Part shown: piece after piece, positions 11,170-22,809 of the stretch
Position numbering within the stretch: position 1 is the first letter of the stretch
Layout of the letters: each line of letters starts with the position of its first letter
From: Plantago major
Taxonomy: Eukaryota; Streptophyta; Magnoliopsida; Lamiales; Plantaginaceae
Reading direction: 5' to 3'
NCBI GenBank assembly: GCA_026545765.1
Contig: JAIFAC010000444.1
Location: 36,829 to 100,828, forward strand
DNA length: 64,000 bases
Program-made: the position numbers and the translations under genes
The notes under the pieces: generated by a model
The model's input: only the letters and a program-made list of their open reading frames with translations
What the model was told of the DNA's origin: nothing
Databases searched by the model: none

Positions 11170-12383
11170 TTAGATATCTTATCACGTCGAGTGGTCAGGA
11201 AGCACTACTTTATCGGATCTTCTATATGGAACACGATCTCATAATCACTATAGGCACTAAGTTTGGCACAAAGGCGTGCCATTGGCACTAATATCTACCT
11301 ACGCGACACATTAACGGGAACAACATGCAAGGACTATGTGCGATCGGCACCAAAACATCACCAGGCATGCATTATCAATTTTGGTTACATTGGACATGAT
11401 ATACAAGGCGGTTCAAAAGTTGCGATGAAGGAAATTAGTACAATATAGCACACTGGAGGAGTATTCCAACTAAGTATACTACTGGAATCTACCACTAGCA
11501 GCATTTACAACCAAAGAATCAACAGGCAGATAATCGAACAAGGGAGAAGCATACAAGCATGAAGCAAGCATATTATAAAAAAGAAAAATTTCAGGAAGAA
11601 TCGAGGCATACTTACTTGATAAAGTTGACTTGATAATCTTGGACGGAGGACGAAGCCTTGCTAGCTCTCCGAGAGTACAGGTCTGAGGTGGAAAGTACAA
11701 GATTTTGCGAGTTTTAGTTGCTCGGATTGCTTGAGAATCGCTCTGGGTTTTGATGTGGCTAAAGTGTGAAAGCAACAGATTAGGTAACTATTTATAGGGG
11801 CAATTCGGGAAGGCCAAGCGTCACATCACTTGGATTCAAACCCCAACCGTTGATCTTTTCAATCCAACGGATGCGCCGGTTCACAAGTGGTGAATTGACA
11901 GTACACCACATTTAATTCTTCTCAAAGACGTCACATCACTTGGGTTTAAATCCCACCCGTTGATCCTCTCAATCCAAGGGTCGCATCGCCTCACTCGGAA
12001 TCTTTCCCCGTGGGCCGGACAGGCGACTTGTCGGGCCTTTTGAACTACTGATCATCAGCCCAAGTGAGCCGTTCCACATATTTGGCCCAACGGATGGCTT
12101 CCTTTACACTCTTCCATGGAAGATTACTTCAGATCCTAACCGTACTCGGATCTATATATCTCGGATACAAATACCTTTTCCTTCTACAGTCCGAGCTATT
12201 ACATAACTTTCGAATTGTAGAGCGAGGAAGGTATATTGAATTCCTAAAGAACACGGACAACGGATCTCGCAAAAGGGAGTTTTTTCCTTCTTAGTTAACG
12301 ATTCGGACACGCTCCACAACACACTTGTTCTTTTCATGGTTACCAACCATCTTCTACTAAGATATTTGGAAACTAGGGGACCG

Positions 12384-13297
12384 TGTTGATACGGACATGT
12401 GTCCGATCCGTTAAGCGCCATAGGCGTGTCTAAAGCGCATCAAATTTGGAATAGCCAATTCGACTAGTCCGACCTCGAATGGTCCGACTAAGGAAACCAT
12501 TCCAGGTCAACTAGTACTTACAAGTCAACACACCTTCTCAGCTGGGTCCGACCAAGCTAGGTGTACGACTTCCGAATCTGACAAAAGGTCACATGGTCTT
12601 CCCAAGTGCCTGGCTATCGATCCTAGGATGCCAAACGGACCGGACGAGAGAATCTCGGACGCCACCATCACATTAAGACCAAACGTATATAACAGAACCA
12701 CTGAGGTACTTCCGTGAAACTTTTGGTTCGGACACCCAGAGTTACCTAAGAGTAGATCAACCAAGCAGACAGATCTGTCCGAGGGACTGACACGGACCCA
12801 ACAGGTGGAACAGTACTCTCAGAGGGAAAAGGTCCAAACTACCCTCCCAGACCCACTGATTGGTGTTGGACTACTGTTCACTATTGGGCTGTGGGCCAAA
12901 GGTAGCATTGGTGTCCAAATCTGAAGCATACACTTGGCACCATCTTATGAGGCACTTCATAAAATATGGTCTCTATAAATATAACCCAAAGTCCAAAACC
13001 TTTTGGTAAGTAATAATTCCTAAGTGACAATCTCCAAGTCATAGGTTTTATTGTTAACCTTCCTCATAACTATTACATTGAGAGCCTCCAACTCTCTCTT
13101 GAGTAAAGTCTCTTACCGGATTGACATACGCAATCCGGGCAACCCTTTCTAAACCTCCCCCCCCCCCCCCAACTTAGTCCTTTCAGGTAGTCCATCTCGG
13201 ACGGGTACTACTCCGGACTTCAAGCAGGAGGCGGATCTTAGACTAGGTTGCTTGTAATAGTTTAGTTAATTAGTGTTCGAGGCGTTACCCCTCAACA
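12384..13297 (+). repeat. right LTR of the Ty3 element
   Basis: Starts TGTTGATACGG and ends CCCTCAACA, giving a 6-bp inverted terminus TGTTGA/TCAACA; 914 bp. The purine-rich ACTAGGGGA at 12372-12380 just before it is a weak polypurine tract. Immediately after it the CACTA coding remnant resumes. Confidence 0.75.
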
Positions 13298-14275
13298 GCT
13301 CCCACTCCTCCGGTCCACACCAAGCTGGCATAATGCCTTTTCTTTTAGCATCGCTAACCATCTTCCTATACAAATCTGACCCCAGCGTCTCGAAGGCAGT
13401 CCATATCTGGGGGAGCAAGGTATAGGGAATGAAGAATTCTTTCTATATTCCCAATTCCACACAACATCCAAATTACATGATGTAAATCGAGACATCAATT
13501 TAATAAGATAACACAACAAAACAGATTCAATGGTGACTAACATATCACCCAAGTTCAGGGTCTAACATACTACTCACATATAGTGGCTAACATACCACTC
13601 ACATTGTCCTAAAATTTACTAACACAGTGATGACTAACATATCACCCAAGTTCAGTGGCTAAAATACCACTCACATACAGTGGCTAACATACCACTCACA
13701 TTAAAACAACGATTATAACAAACAAATAAAGGAATGTCAAATTTAAACTTACCCGCAACTCATTAAAGTACTCATTCTTCAGCCGGTCCGAGATCTTCGA
13801 CCACTTCTCGCCCCCCGGGATCTCCCTCTTGGCCCAGATGATATCACCGAGTTTTGATGAAGCCTCGGGAGGCCATAACCTGTTATAGATGTATAAGATA
13901 CAAGAAACGAATATTAATTAGTATAGTACAACAATGATGTGACATAAATTATCTTAAGTTATGTTCTATATACAAATGCATGATACTTACTTCAGTCTAT
14001 CGTTCGGGAACAACACAGGCTTCCCCTCCCACGTAGCTCCGGGCACATACTAGGTGAAGGGACACCCGTCATCTGATAAGTTACCCCAGACCGATATCGA
14101 GCCCCTGCTCGAACTCGGTGGGGTCTCAGGAACCGCAGACCGACTGCTCTGACTCTGACCCTCAAACTCCTCAGACTCTGAAGCTCCTGCTCTACTACCC
14201 TCCGACTGGCTACCACCAGGCAACCTACTGCATGAGGGAGGAACGTAGCTGGGTTTCCTTTATCATGAGTTACAA
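13298..14275 (-). pseudogene. CACTA second-gene remnant (Transposase_24-like)
   Basis: Minus-strand pieces include GIMPAWCGPEEWE (13298-13340), SSKLGDIIWAKREIPGGEKW with SKISDRLKNEYFNEL (about 13755-13870), and a Ser/Pro/Glu-rich stretch between 14.0 and 14.27 kb. The W..PEEWE block and the following conserved stretch are typical of the plant proteins annotated as Ptta/En/Spm transposase or Transposase_24, which are the second gene of CACTA elements. Introns and many breaks make a full model impossible. The tandem motif TGGCTAACATACCACTCACA repeats between 13.56 and 13.70 kb. Confidence 0.55.
13556..13705. repeat. short tandem repeat in a CACTA intron
   Basis: Four or five units of about 33-37 bp built on GTGGCTAACATACCACTCACAT, alternating with a variant that reads CTAACATATCACCCAAGTTCA. 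Confidence 0.7.
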
Positions 14276-14389
14276 AAACATCTGACAAATCTTTGGAAAA
14301 ATGTGTTAGTATACAACTACATGTAAAACATATATACATTTGACTCGTAGTAAATCACAAATACTTGGTATTATCAACAACTAACTAAC

Positions 14390-14413
14390 TATACATATAT
14401 ATATATATATATA

Positions 14414-14463
<50 letters not shown>

Positions 14464-14880
14464 CATACACATATATATGTATATGTACATACATATATAT
14501 AGATATGTATATATATGTATGTACATACACATATATATAGATATGTACATACATATATATAGATATGTACATATATGTACATATGTATATGTACATACAT
14601 ATATATAGATATGTATATATATGTATGTACATACATATATATATATATGTACATATATATATGTACATACATATATATATATACATATATGTACATATCT
14701 ATATATATGTATGTACATACATATATATAGATATGTATATATATGTATGTACATATACATATATATGTGTATGAACATATATATATATATGTGTGTATAT
14801 ACATATATATATATGTGTATATACATATATATATATGTGTATATACATATATATATATGTGTATATACATATATATATAT
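14390..14880. repeat. compound AT/GT microsatellite
   Basis: About 490 bp of TA, TATG and TACA repeats. It yields long open frames of Tyr, Ile, Met, His and Cys on both strands, which are artefacts. The tract is bracketed by two copies of a roughly 36-bp sequence containing AATCACAAATACTTGGTATT (14345-14380 and 14883-14918). Confidence 0.95.
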
Positions 14881-14914
14881 CACTCATAATAAATCACAAA
14901 GACTTGGTATTATC

Positions 14915-15408
14915 ATAGCCCCCTCCTTGTAACGCTTGTAGCGGTCTTTACCACAAAACTTGCACTCCAGTAGATCTACATCCTCCCCCAATAGATAATG
15001 CACATATCCGGACAACGATCATGGTTACCATGAAACCCCATCCCCGCATCTTTTTCTTGATTGGTAAAGTTGGTGGGAACTAGGTTTTCTTGAGGCGACA
15101 CTCAGATAACACTTGTAGGTAGCTATTGAGCTAAGCAGATTGGCCACCCTTGGCCTTACAACTCATTAGCCGAGACAACAAAGACAACTCGGTGTGCTTC
15201 TTACACCCCGGCCAAATAATCGACAGTTCATCATCCTCTCAATGGTCATGTCAAAATACTCATCATCTTCATCATCCATTTCTTTCCCAGCATTGGTTTT
15301 AGCCATGTTTGCATCTTCATCGGACTTCATTTCTGCCTCCAATGCTCTATCGAAAGCAAAAAACCTATCCACATGTGCATAGGAGGCGTATATAATTTCT
15401 ACATACAA
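14915..15408 (-). pseudogene. CACTA transposase (TNP2-type) remnant
   Basis: On the minus strand 15166-15408 encodes an acidic stretch (EAEMKSDEDANMAKTNAGKE) and 14915-15110 gives GFMVTMIVV/GNHDRCPDMC-type sequence followed in another frame by [20 protein letters not shown]. The last block matches the Cys-containing segment (C..C..SRWK) that precedes the catalytic core of CACTA transposases. At least one frame change is visible and the core itself is not present. Assignment rests on short motifs. Confidence 0.5.
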
Positions 15409-16199
15409 AAAAATCGAGGTTAAATATTAATTATGCTAAATTAACTACAAAATCTGGTTTACATGTTAGAAATGAAATTACTACTAAGAAAGGCAGTATA
15501 TTTACTCAAGAACTCGATGATACTCGATGAATCGGATGGAGGCGGCAATGGTGTAAACGACGTGGAGGAGGCTGACGAAGGTGGAGAAGTCATCCTTGAA
15601 GAATCGATAATAGGTTTCATATTGTAGATTAAAATAGTAGTAATTCACAACAAGTTAATACGAGCAAATTATACTACAACCAATTCAATTCCTAGCTATA
15701 ATTGCATTATTAATTATAATATGTTCTAAATTTCATGAATTACATGCATTTTACATTTAAATTTTTTTATGAATTTCAAAATTCAATTACAATTCTGAAT
15801 TATAAATTAAAAGCAGTAGTAATTCTTTCTAAGTTAATCTGAGCGATTATACTACAACCACCAAAATCACTAAATCTAAATGGTGCGAAAAACTCGACCA
15901 AATCTAACTAATCACGCTACATATCTGAAAATATCAAATTAAATATCATACATACTTACAAACATCCTAATATGATACTAACAATTCAAAAACATACAAT
16001 TGCTCAAAATTGACCTAAATCTATCAATTAAACGACCTCAAGCTTAACCCACTACTTAATATAAGCTAAACTAGATAGTGCAAACTTTTAAAAACATACA
16101 ATTGCTCGAAATTAATTAGTAAAAATCACAAATTTAACAAAGTAAGGGTTTTAGACTAATACATTCAATTACTGGAAAAATAGTCGAAAAAGATGAAAT

Positions 16200-16530
16200 T
16201 GAATGGCCACCCGAGTCCCTTGTTCCACGAGCTTCGAAAAGACTTCAAGATTGACCGGAATGGTCGAGTTTTGATCGGAGTTGGATTTGGGCAAAAGAGG
16301 GGAAGAAGGAGAAGAGAAAGAAGCAGAATGTTTTTGGGAAGAAGAAGGGCGATCTGCCCGTTATTATAACAGTTAGCGATGGATAGCTATCCGTCATGGT
16401 TTTAATCTTTTTTATTATTTTTTATTACTTTTAACTACGGATAATCTATCCGTCGTTAAATTTTTATTTTCCTTTTTTATTTTTTTTAAAGTCAACAAAG
16501 CCTAGGGACGGATAGTCTATCCGTCGCTAT
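16200..16530 (-). repeat. leader and subterminal repeats of the CACTA right arm
   Basis: Inverted motif pairs GGATAGCTATCCGTC, GGATAATCTATCCGTCG and GGATAGTCTATCCGTCGC lie at 16378-16530. Inward of them, the minus strand has GTCTTTTCGAAGCTCGTGGA, close to GTCTTCTCGAAGCACGTGGG in the CACTA at 39.07 kb. Confidence 0.65.
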
Positions 16531-16628
16531 TTAATGATGAATTGATTTTGTTAGGGTTGCATTAGGGCTTGTAATTTAATTGGATTAAATAGATTATTTT
16601 TGTAACTAAAGTCTAATTTACATACTTA
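16531..16628 (+). repeat. flank copy 1 (left side of the Helitron insertion site)
   Basis: TTAATGATGAATTGATTTTG through CTAATTTACATACTTA matches 19061-19140 apart from a small indel. It ends exactly where the Helitron begins. Confidence 0.8.
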
Positions 16629-18480
16629 CTAGTACTAACCCGTGTAGCAGCAGAATAGTTCTTTAAATATAAGTCGAAAATGAAATATCAAAATCTGATG
16701 AATTCAAATACAATATCAAGTCTTAGGATTGGTACATGTGATGGAAACAAACTGTAAGACGCCATAGTATCTTCATATCCAATCCAAGTCTGCTGACCTG
16801 TTTATAAGATATACAAATGTAATTATGACTAAGTATATTCATAATTAATTCTCCATGAATTATTAAAATTTAAAGCAAATCATATACCTCAAAGACTTCT
16901 AAAGATCTCCTTGTAAACGACGTTTATCGTTTTATCAGTAGGCTTTCCCTCTTCATCCAAAATCAACACCTTGAGTCCTTTTTTGTTAGTGACTCTTGAG
17001 AATGCAACATATAAGCATGTGGTGAAAAGCTGGTTTGGTAAATATAGAATAGCGTGAGCTAAAGACTGTCCTTGACTCTTGTCGATTGTCATAGCATAAC
17101 AAACAGAGATAGAGAATTGTCTGCGCTGGAATCTGATAGGAAACTTAGTAAGATCAGAAGGTGTGAGCACCATTCGAGGAATAAATACCTTGTGTCCAGC
17201 GTTCTTGCCATGCATCATCTTAGCTTCTAGCACATGCTTTCCAATGGCAGTAACAATTAACCTCGTGCCATTACACAATTCGGCTGACTGGTCTATGTTC
17301 CTAAGTAGCATAATAGGACACCCAACTTTCAATCGAATGAGATGGTTCGGTATACTTGACGCCTTAATAGTGTTAAGGAACTCGACCGAATAGACATCTT
17401 CTCTATTAACAATGTCATCTTCATCAGGACATATGTTGTCTGAGCTCATGAACTCGGTTGCATCTCCAGGCAGTAGAGACATATGACATAGTCATTCACT
17501 TCCTGTACAATCTCATTGGTTGGAGCAAGAATTGCCCTATCTTGAAAGTAACGACCAACTCCCACATGGTCTAATATTGAAGGATAGGTGGATTTGACAA
17601 TTAGGATTCGTAGATAGCTCTCCGGATTCCCAGCTGCCTCACACTTAGAGATGAATTCAATTTCCGAAGATTTGGGATTTTTCCAGTCTGAATAAGGTAG
17701 CTCATCGAATTTGATGTTAGAGTAAAAGCCTTCAACCTCGTATATCTTGCTGAATAGCTTGAAACTGCAAAAAATCATGCAAAAAGTTAAATGGTTACTC
17801 GATAAAAAAAATCTAGTACAACAAATAAGCACAAAACATTTAACAGTTGTTACAACCTGCGCATAACGTTACTACAATCCTTCATACTATTGATTGCAAC
17901 TAAATACATGATATGAATTTGAATCTCAATTGGGAGAAGAGGGAATGAAATCTTTCGATCTTGATCACCCTCTCTTCTTTTTTTGTCCGTCATGGCTACT
18001 CTTATTTTTCGATCAATGAGATGCACATTGTTAATCGAAAATGTGCTAGGAACAGTCTACTATATAATAACGGGAGTTGTTCATAGTTTTGGCAACTAAT
18101 TAATTATAGTTAATATTACCGTGTAAATATGCACCTATGTGTATGTATGGAAATTCTGAAATTGCAATCAATTAAATTGATATGAGATATTATTATGTTG
18201 ATGTAGCTGTGAGAAATAAACTTCAAATTGGAACAGATTGCGCGCGTGATTGTGTATGCGATTTGTTTCTGAATTAAAGTAATGATTTCCGTTTTACTAT
18301 AATAAAACACAGTTGAATAGAAATAAACCGGCAGTAGTGAATACTATAAACTTTCCTTTTGCATTACATGGTATGTTATAATAAATAAGAATTAATAGAT
18401 GCTAAAACCACAAAAATAGTTGGAGCTGAGAGTGGCTATTGTTGAAGATAGACCATCAACTTTAAATATTATATGGATGA
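16629..18480 (-). mobile_element. Helitron (minus strand) with helicase remnant
   Basis: Read on the minus strand the element ends CACGGGTTAGTACTAG followed by T, the usual plant Helitron 3' terminus (CTAG, host T). Its 5' end on the minus strand reads TCATCCATATAATATT. The flanks (..ACATACTTA on the left, TTACAAATGA on the right) are contiguous in a second copy at 19061-19220, which therefore records the empty site; Helitrons make no target duplication, in agreement. The element is 1.85 kb, and holds a helicase C-terminal part but no Rep (HUH) domain, so it is an internally shortened, non-autonomous copy. One extra T at the 5' junction departs from the strict A|T rule. Confidence 0.75.
16889..17832 (-). 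pseudogene. PIF1-type helicase C-terminal part of a Helitron RepHel
   Basis: The minus strand encodes FQDRAILAPTNEIVQEVNDYV (upstream frame, 17446-17832) and, in the next frame (16889-17482), SLLPGDATEFMSSDNICPDE, LKVGCPIMLLRNIDQSAELC, TIDKSQGQSLAHAILYLPN and LYVAFSRVTNKKGLKVLI. These are motifs IV-VI of PIF1/RecD-like superfamily 1 helicases; the Q-G-Q-S and VA(F)SR motifs bind and sense ATP. The two frames differ by a 2-base step near 17480. Walker A/B and the HUH replication-initiator domain are absent. The C-terminus lies about 250 bp from the Helitron 3' end, the normal arrangement. Confidence 0.85.
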
Positions 18481-18599
18481 ATTACAAATGAATTGATTTA
18501 ACTTAAATTAAGTATTGATTTCACAACTTATGGTCCACTTATATATATATATACTACTTTGTAATATGTTTGCATAATTACTTCTTGAAATCACAATGC

Positions 18600-18717
<118 letters not shown>

Positions 18718-19060
18718 CACTTGAAATAGATTGAAAATAATTAAAACCATAAGAAATTAAAGGTGAATCGACTTTATTTGATTAACTAGAACTTAAAACA
18801 CACTACGCGTGTTATTGTGATATCTACTTATAAATAATTAACGAAATATATAAATGTAAGTAATATCGTTTTTTCTGATAATGGATTTTTTTTTCGAGTT
18901 GAATTAGGGTTTAGGTTAGTGCGAATTGATATGTTTTAATTCAATTGGAAAAGATGGAGAAGAAATATTGGTTATCCTTTTTTTTTTCTTCGATGAATTG
19001 ATTTGGTTGGGGTTGAATTAGGTCTTGAAAATTTAATTGGAGAAGCGTATTGAATGTTTT

Positions 19061-19204
19061 TTAATGATGAATTGATTTTGTTAGTATTGCATTAGGGCTT
19101 GTAATTTAATTGGATTAAATAAAGTCTAATTTACATACTTATTACAAATGAGTTCAATTTAATTTAAATTAAGTACTCAATTGCACACTTAAAATAGTTG
19201 TCTA

Positions 19205-19241
<37 letters not shown>
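19061..19241 (+). repeat. flank copy 2 (Helitron-free copy)
   Basis: Matches 16531-16628 joined directly to 18481-18550, and like that copy runs into a TA tract (about 19208-19241). A further, more diverged partial copy lies just upstream at about 18985-19060. Confidence 0.75.
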
Positions 19242-19247
<6 letters not shown>

Positions 19248-19556
19248 ATACCATGTAATAATACAACAATTACACTTGTGGACTAGCTAGGATAACACAC
19301 GTACGCTAGCCAGAACAGACCAAAGTACAGATCGAGCGATCGAGCAGAAACAACACAAACATAGCAAAGAAACTGAAGACATCGAAATTAAGGAGGTCAC
19401 AAAACAGGTTGCACCCCAGTTATTCAAAGATCAGACAATAGACATATGCTGATTCATTCTTGTGTAACCAACTTATTGACTGCGTGCGTGCCATCATACT
19501 TCAAAGAGCCAGCCAGCGAGAATCCACACAATCAATAAAGCTCGATCGGGTGCTAT

Positions 19557-20364
19557 CTAAGCATCCCTGAATTCGACATATGCATTGCCATTGTCACGGA
19601 CCCCAGCAGTAATCTTGCCTCCGAGAATGTCGTCCACAACTTCAGTCGTACGTCCAGACTTGCCCAATCTATCTTCAACCACATTCCAGTCAACCGGACC
19701 TGTTGGTCCAGTTTCTGCATAAACCTATACATGCAGATATTCGATCAATAAAAGTCAGTATATAAGTTACAAAACACTATTTGCTTGATTCATTATTAAT
19801 TAGAACACTAAAAAAAACCAGGCAGTCCCACTTGCAAGTTTTGTTGCTGAAAGTGAAAATTTTGTTCTTGCCTTTTCAGTTGGATAAACCCGGTGATTGT
19901 GGTGTTGGAAATTTTTTATTTACGTTTTTTCAGTGAACCATTTAAATTGGCGATGTAGGTCATGTATATTAGGTATTCTTAGTATGAACGTATGTATTGT
20001 TGATCTGGTGATCAACGTACCTTGCCGGTTGGGCTGTCAAAAGCAAAGACAAATTTGCGAGTGGTAGGGAGTTGTTCCGGAGCATCATAGTACACTCTTC
20101 CAAACTTGACGCTGCCGGAAGAGTACCTCTATGAGTAGTGTTCGTATAAGTTCCTGGAGCAATTCGACCTGGAGTATTTCCTTGAGTCCCGGGCCAAAGC
20201 TTTTGCTCGCCATTGTACATTAGTTTCGTTGTTAAATTGGCGATGTAGGTCTGCATTTCAAATGAGGAATTTGCCGTGTTCGACACCGTTCCTAGCATTT
20301 GCAGAAACAGCTTCGTTGGCCCCAGCTGAACTGGTGCTGCATCTGGTCCAAAAGATTCTGCCAT
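19557..20364 (-). CDS. two-exon small protein gene, possibly jasmonate-induced-protein-like
   Basis: Minus-strand ATG at 20364 (MAESFGPDAAPVQLG). Exon 1 ends at 20021 with AAG|GTACGT; exon 2 starts at 19724 after TATAG and ends at TAG 19557-19559. The junction is in phase 0 (FAFDSPTGK|VYAETGPTGPVDW). A 5'UTR intron is also visible: donor GAG|GTATAT after 20568 and acceptor TGCAG before 20399. Blocks include NLTTKLMYNGEQKLWPG, PGRIAPGTY, SVKFGRVYYDAPEQLP and ITAGVRDNGNAYVEFRDA; the protein would be about 170 residues with no signal peptide or membrane segment. One single-base frame change lies near 20125, between THRG and SGSVKFG, so the gene is either recently damaged or misread. The layout resembles jasmonate-induced stress proteins, but I am not sure of the family; it may be uncharacterised. 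Confidence 0.7.
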
Positions 20365-20630
20365 TTTTGTTCTGGATATTTTGCTACTTTTGCCTTGCCC
20401 TGCATTTTAAAATCAAAACAATCGTTAAATTAGTACTACATTTTAATTAATTTGTATGAAAATTAATGAACCACCTATATATTTCTGAGTTACAGTAATT
20501 AGTTAAATAATTATAACAACAGACAAATTAAACTCAACACGAGAAATTAATAAATAGGAAAATATACCTCAAAGTATATAAGTATCGGAATAGATGTGGA
20601 GTGATGAGAGAGCTAGCACCAACACCTTCT

Positions 20631-20640
20631 CTATTTATAG
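20631..20640 (-). promoter_or_regulatory. TATA box of the 19.6-20.4 kb gene
   Basis: The minus strand reads CTATAAATAG, a near-consensus plant TATA box. It lies about 60 bp before the 5'UTR splice donor and about 265 bp before the ATG, which fits a start site near 20.60 kb and the inferred 5'UTR intron. Confidence 0.75.
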
Positions 20641-21239
20641 AGAAAAAAAATTAACAATCTTTCTTTTTCTTTTATTTTTTTAAAACTATGAGTCCGCCTT
20701 GCGAGAGACCCCTACCCTACGTATGGAAAGTCCCGAAAGTCCTCTATAATAACAGACAAACATAGACGACAATTTACCCTAAAAACTAGACAATCTGATT
20801 TTTTGAGGGTTGACCCGGTTTTTTTTTTTTTGAAAAAAACTTACTCAGCTCATCAATGTTCATCCAAATCCACATATGTTGATTTTTACATCAAATTGTC
20901 TAGGTTTATCATCAAATTGTCTATGTTTAGCATGCAGATATTAGTAACAACCTATTTATCCAATCAAAACACAATATTTAAAAAAATAAACATGAACTTT
21001 AATTTCATTCGTCAACCAATAAATTTCAATACACAAAATAATTAAAAAATAAAAAATAAACAACCTATAAAAATATATGTCTTTTGAAAAACATTTAATA
21101 TATACGTCTACAAAATAGATTTCTTCACACTCTTCACTTGTTCGTCGACCCCTTCTTCGACAACGTCTCAATTTTTGTGACCAATCAATTCCTTTGTTAA
21201 ATACCCTTTTTACGAAAACCTAATACATACAACAAAAAC

Positions 21240-21843
21240 ATCAAAAAAACATATACAATTTATACATAAACATAGACCATTTATACAAAAAAACCTAGAC
21301 AACTTATAGTAAAACATAGACAATTTATACAAAAAAACTAAACCAGCAACAGCGAACAACATAGACAATTTCTACTGAAACATAGACCATTTATACAAAA
21401 AACTAGACAATTTATACAAAAAACTAAACCAGCAACAACGAACAACATAGACAATTTCTACTAAAACATAGACCATTTATACAAAAAACTAGACAATGTA
21501 TAGTAAAACATAGACAATTTATATAAAACAAACTAAACCAGTAACAACAAACAACATAGACAACTAGACAATTTATACTAAAACATATACAATTTATACA
21601 AAAAAAACTGAACCAGCAACAACGAACAAAATAGACAATATCTACTAAAACATAGACCATTTATACAAAAAAAAACTAAACCAGCAACAACGAAAAATAT
21701 AGACAATTTCTAATAAAACATAGACCATTTATACAAAAAATTAGACAATATACAACACATCTATCTTTTCACAATAAACCAACAACAAAGAACAACGTAG
21801 ACAATTTCTACTAAAAATAGGGCATATATACAAAAAACTAGAC

Positions 21844-21845
<2 letters not shown>
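21240..21845 (+). repeat. A-rich minisatellite, units of about 40-80 bp
   Basis: At least eight imperfect repeats of ACATAGACAATTTATACAAA followed by AACTAAACCAGCAACAACGA. Single words of it (CATAGAC, TTGTCTA) spread outward from 20760 to 22030, so the array seems to have grown from this phrase. The minus-strand Cys/Tyr/Phe-rich frame here is an artefact. Confidence 0.85.

Positions 21846-21914
<69 letters not shown>
21846..21914. repeat. (TA)n microsatellite
   Basis: About 69 bp of TA repeats at the edge of the minisatellite. Confidence 0.95.
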
Positions 21915-21918
<4 letters not shown>

Positions 21919-22809
21919 CTAAATTAAAGCATATAAAACGCATGGATACTCATTCGAAATATCATATATATACATGCAAACTAACTTGAACAAACTAGAT
22001 AATTTAATTAAAATGTAGACCATTTATACAAAAAGCTAAACGAAATCGGGAAAAACATAAGTAACCTGAAAATCGAGGATACGACAAGGTAATGACTTAT
22101 GTGTGTTGAGTAGTCGGAGATTCGCCGGAGAAGACAACCGGAAAGCTTCGAAGTCCGTTCAACAATTTTGAAAGTCGACAAAACGGAAAAACGAAATGTC
22201 TGATTCGCCTAATCTCGGACTTGTATTTGGAGTCGATTAGGTAGGACATCTTTTTACTGCTCATGAGCTACTCAAATATGCAATCGGATTTAGTATTGGT
22301 AGTCGGACGACGGAGTTACAGTGGATTTAGTGGTGGTTGGGTGGTGGTTTTAGAGAGAGGGAGAGGGAGAGAGAGAAAGAGATTGGAAGATAGAGAGAGA
22401 AACATGAAGAAGGAAATGATGAAATTGAAAAGAAAAACATAAAAAATTGACTCTTATACTAAAACCGTTTTCGGATCCGGATTCGGATCAAATTTTTAAA
22501 AAATCCACCTTCAATCCAGATCCGCGAAAAATATTAAAATGGACAAATATAAAATATAGACAATTTTTATGTGAAACTAAATGAACTTTTTGGACTCTCA
22601 CAGATGGTTAGGAATTTTATAATAATTTGTATAAAACTATCTATAAAACACGTTTTTCATTCTTCATATATGCATTTAGGTTGCACCTAAACAAACCTGA
22701 TTCCCAAATCTTAAAAGTTTATTTGCATTTAACTTTTACCATAACTTTTTAATCTGATATTCTGATTATAATCTTGGCTTTGGATAAATTTAACATCAAT
22801 AAATCTCTA
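21915..22809. other. no gene seen; GA-rich stretch
   Basis: Ordinary AT-rich DNA with a GAGAGA-rich segment at 22350-22405. Confidence 0.5.

Larger units (their letters stand above)
3929..13297 (+). mobile_element. non-autonomous Tat-lineage-like Ty3 LTR element inside the CACTA
   Basis: The element has a full right LTR (12384-13297) and a 5'-shortened left LTR remnant (about 3929-4180) that align along their last 250 bp. After the left LTR comes GCGCCGTCTGGGAAAC, a primer-binding region of the kind seen in Tat elements. The plus strand holds gag and protease traces (4507-6941). The minus strand holds a long gene block (7270-11169), a known feature of Tat relatives such as Retand and Grande. 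I see no reverse transcriptase, RNase H or integrase. The coding parts are interrupted many times and the two LTR copies differ by numerous indels, so this is an old, broken copy. It landed in the second gene of the CACTA. Confidence 0.75.
3490..16628 (-). mobile_element. old CACTA (En/Spm) transposon, minus strand, split by a Ty3 element
   Basis: Two arms (about 3490-3928 and 13298-16628) carry matching material. Both ends have clusters of the inverted motif AGCGACGGAT/ATCCGTCGCT, typical CACTA subterminal repeats. Read on the minus strand the right arm gives a leader (about 16.2-16.35 kb), transposase remnants (14.9-15.4 kb) and second-protein remnants (13.3-14.3 kb); the left arm continues with a plausible C-terminus (EQMDSFTAMYPKTSPR, stop near 3873). 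The outermost CACTA termini are not visible: the right end stops against a Helitron at 16629 and the left end fades near 3490. Most of the transposase core is missing. The leader resembles that of the 2.4 kb CACTA at 38.6 kb, so both probably belong to one family. Confidence 0.65.

Noticed and set aside
14381-14932. Several open frames of 60-160 codons on both strands rich in Tyr, Ile, Met and His
   Set aside because: They only translate the TA/TATG microsatellite; no family signal and all frames are equally open.
18056-18080. TCTACTATATAATAACGGG as a separate Helitron 5' start
   Set aside because: No matching CTAG end on the plus strand was found downstream, and it lies inside the better-supported minus-strand Helitron.
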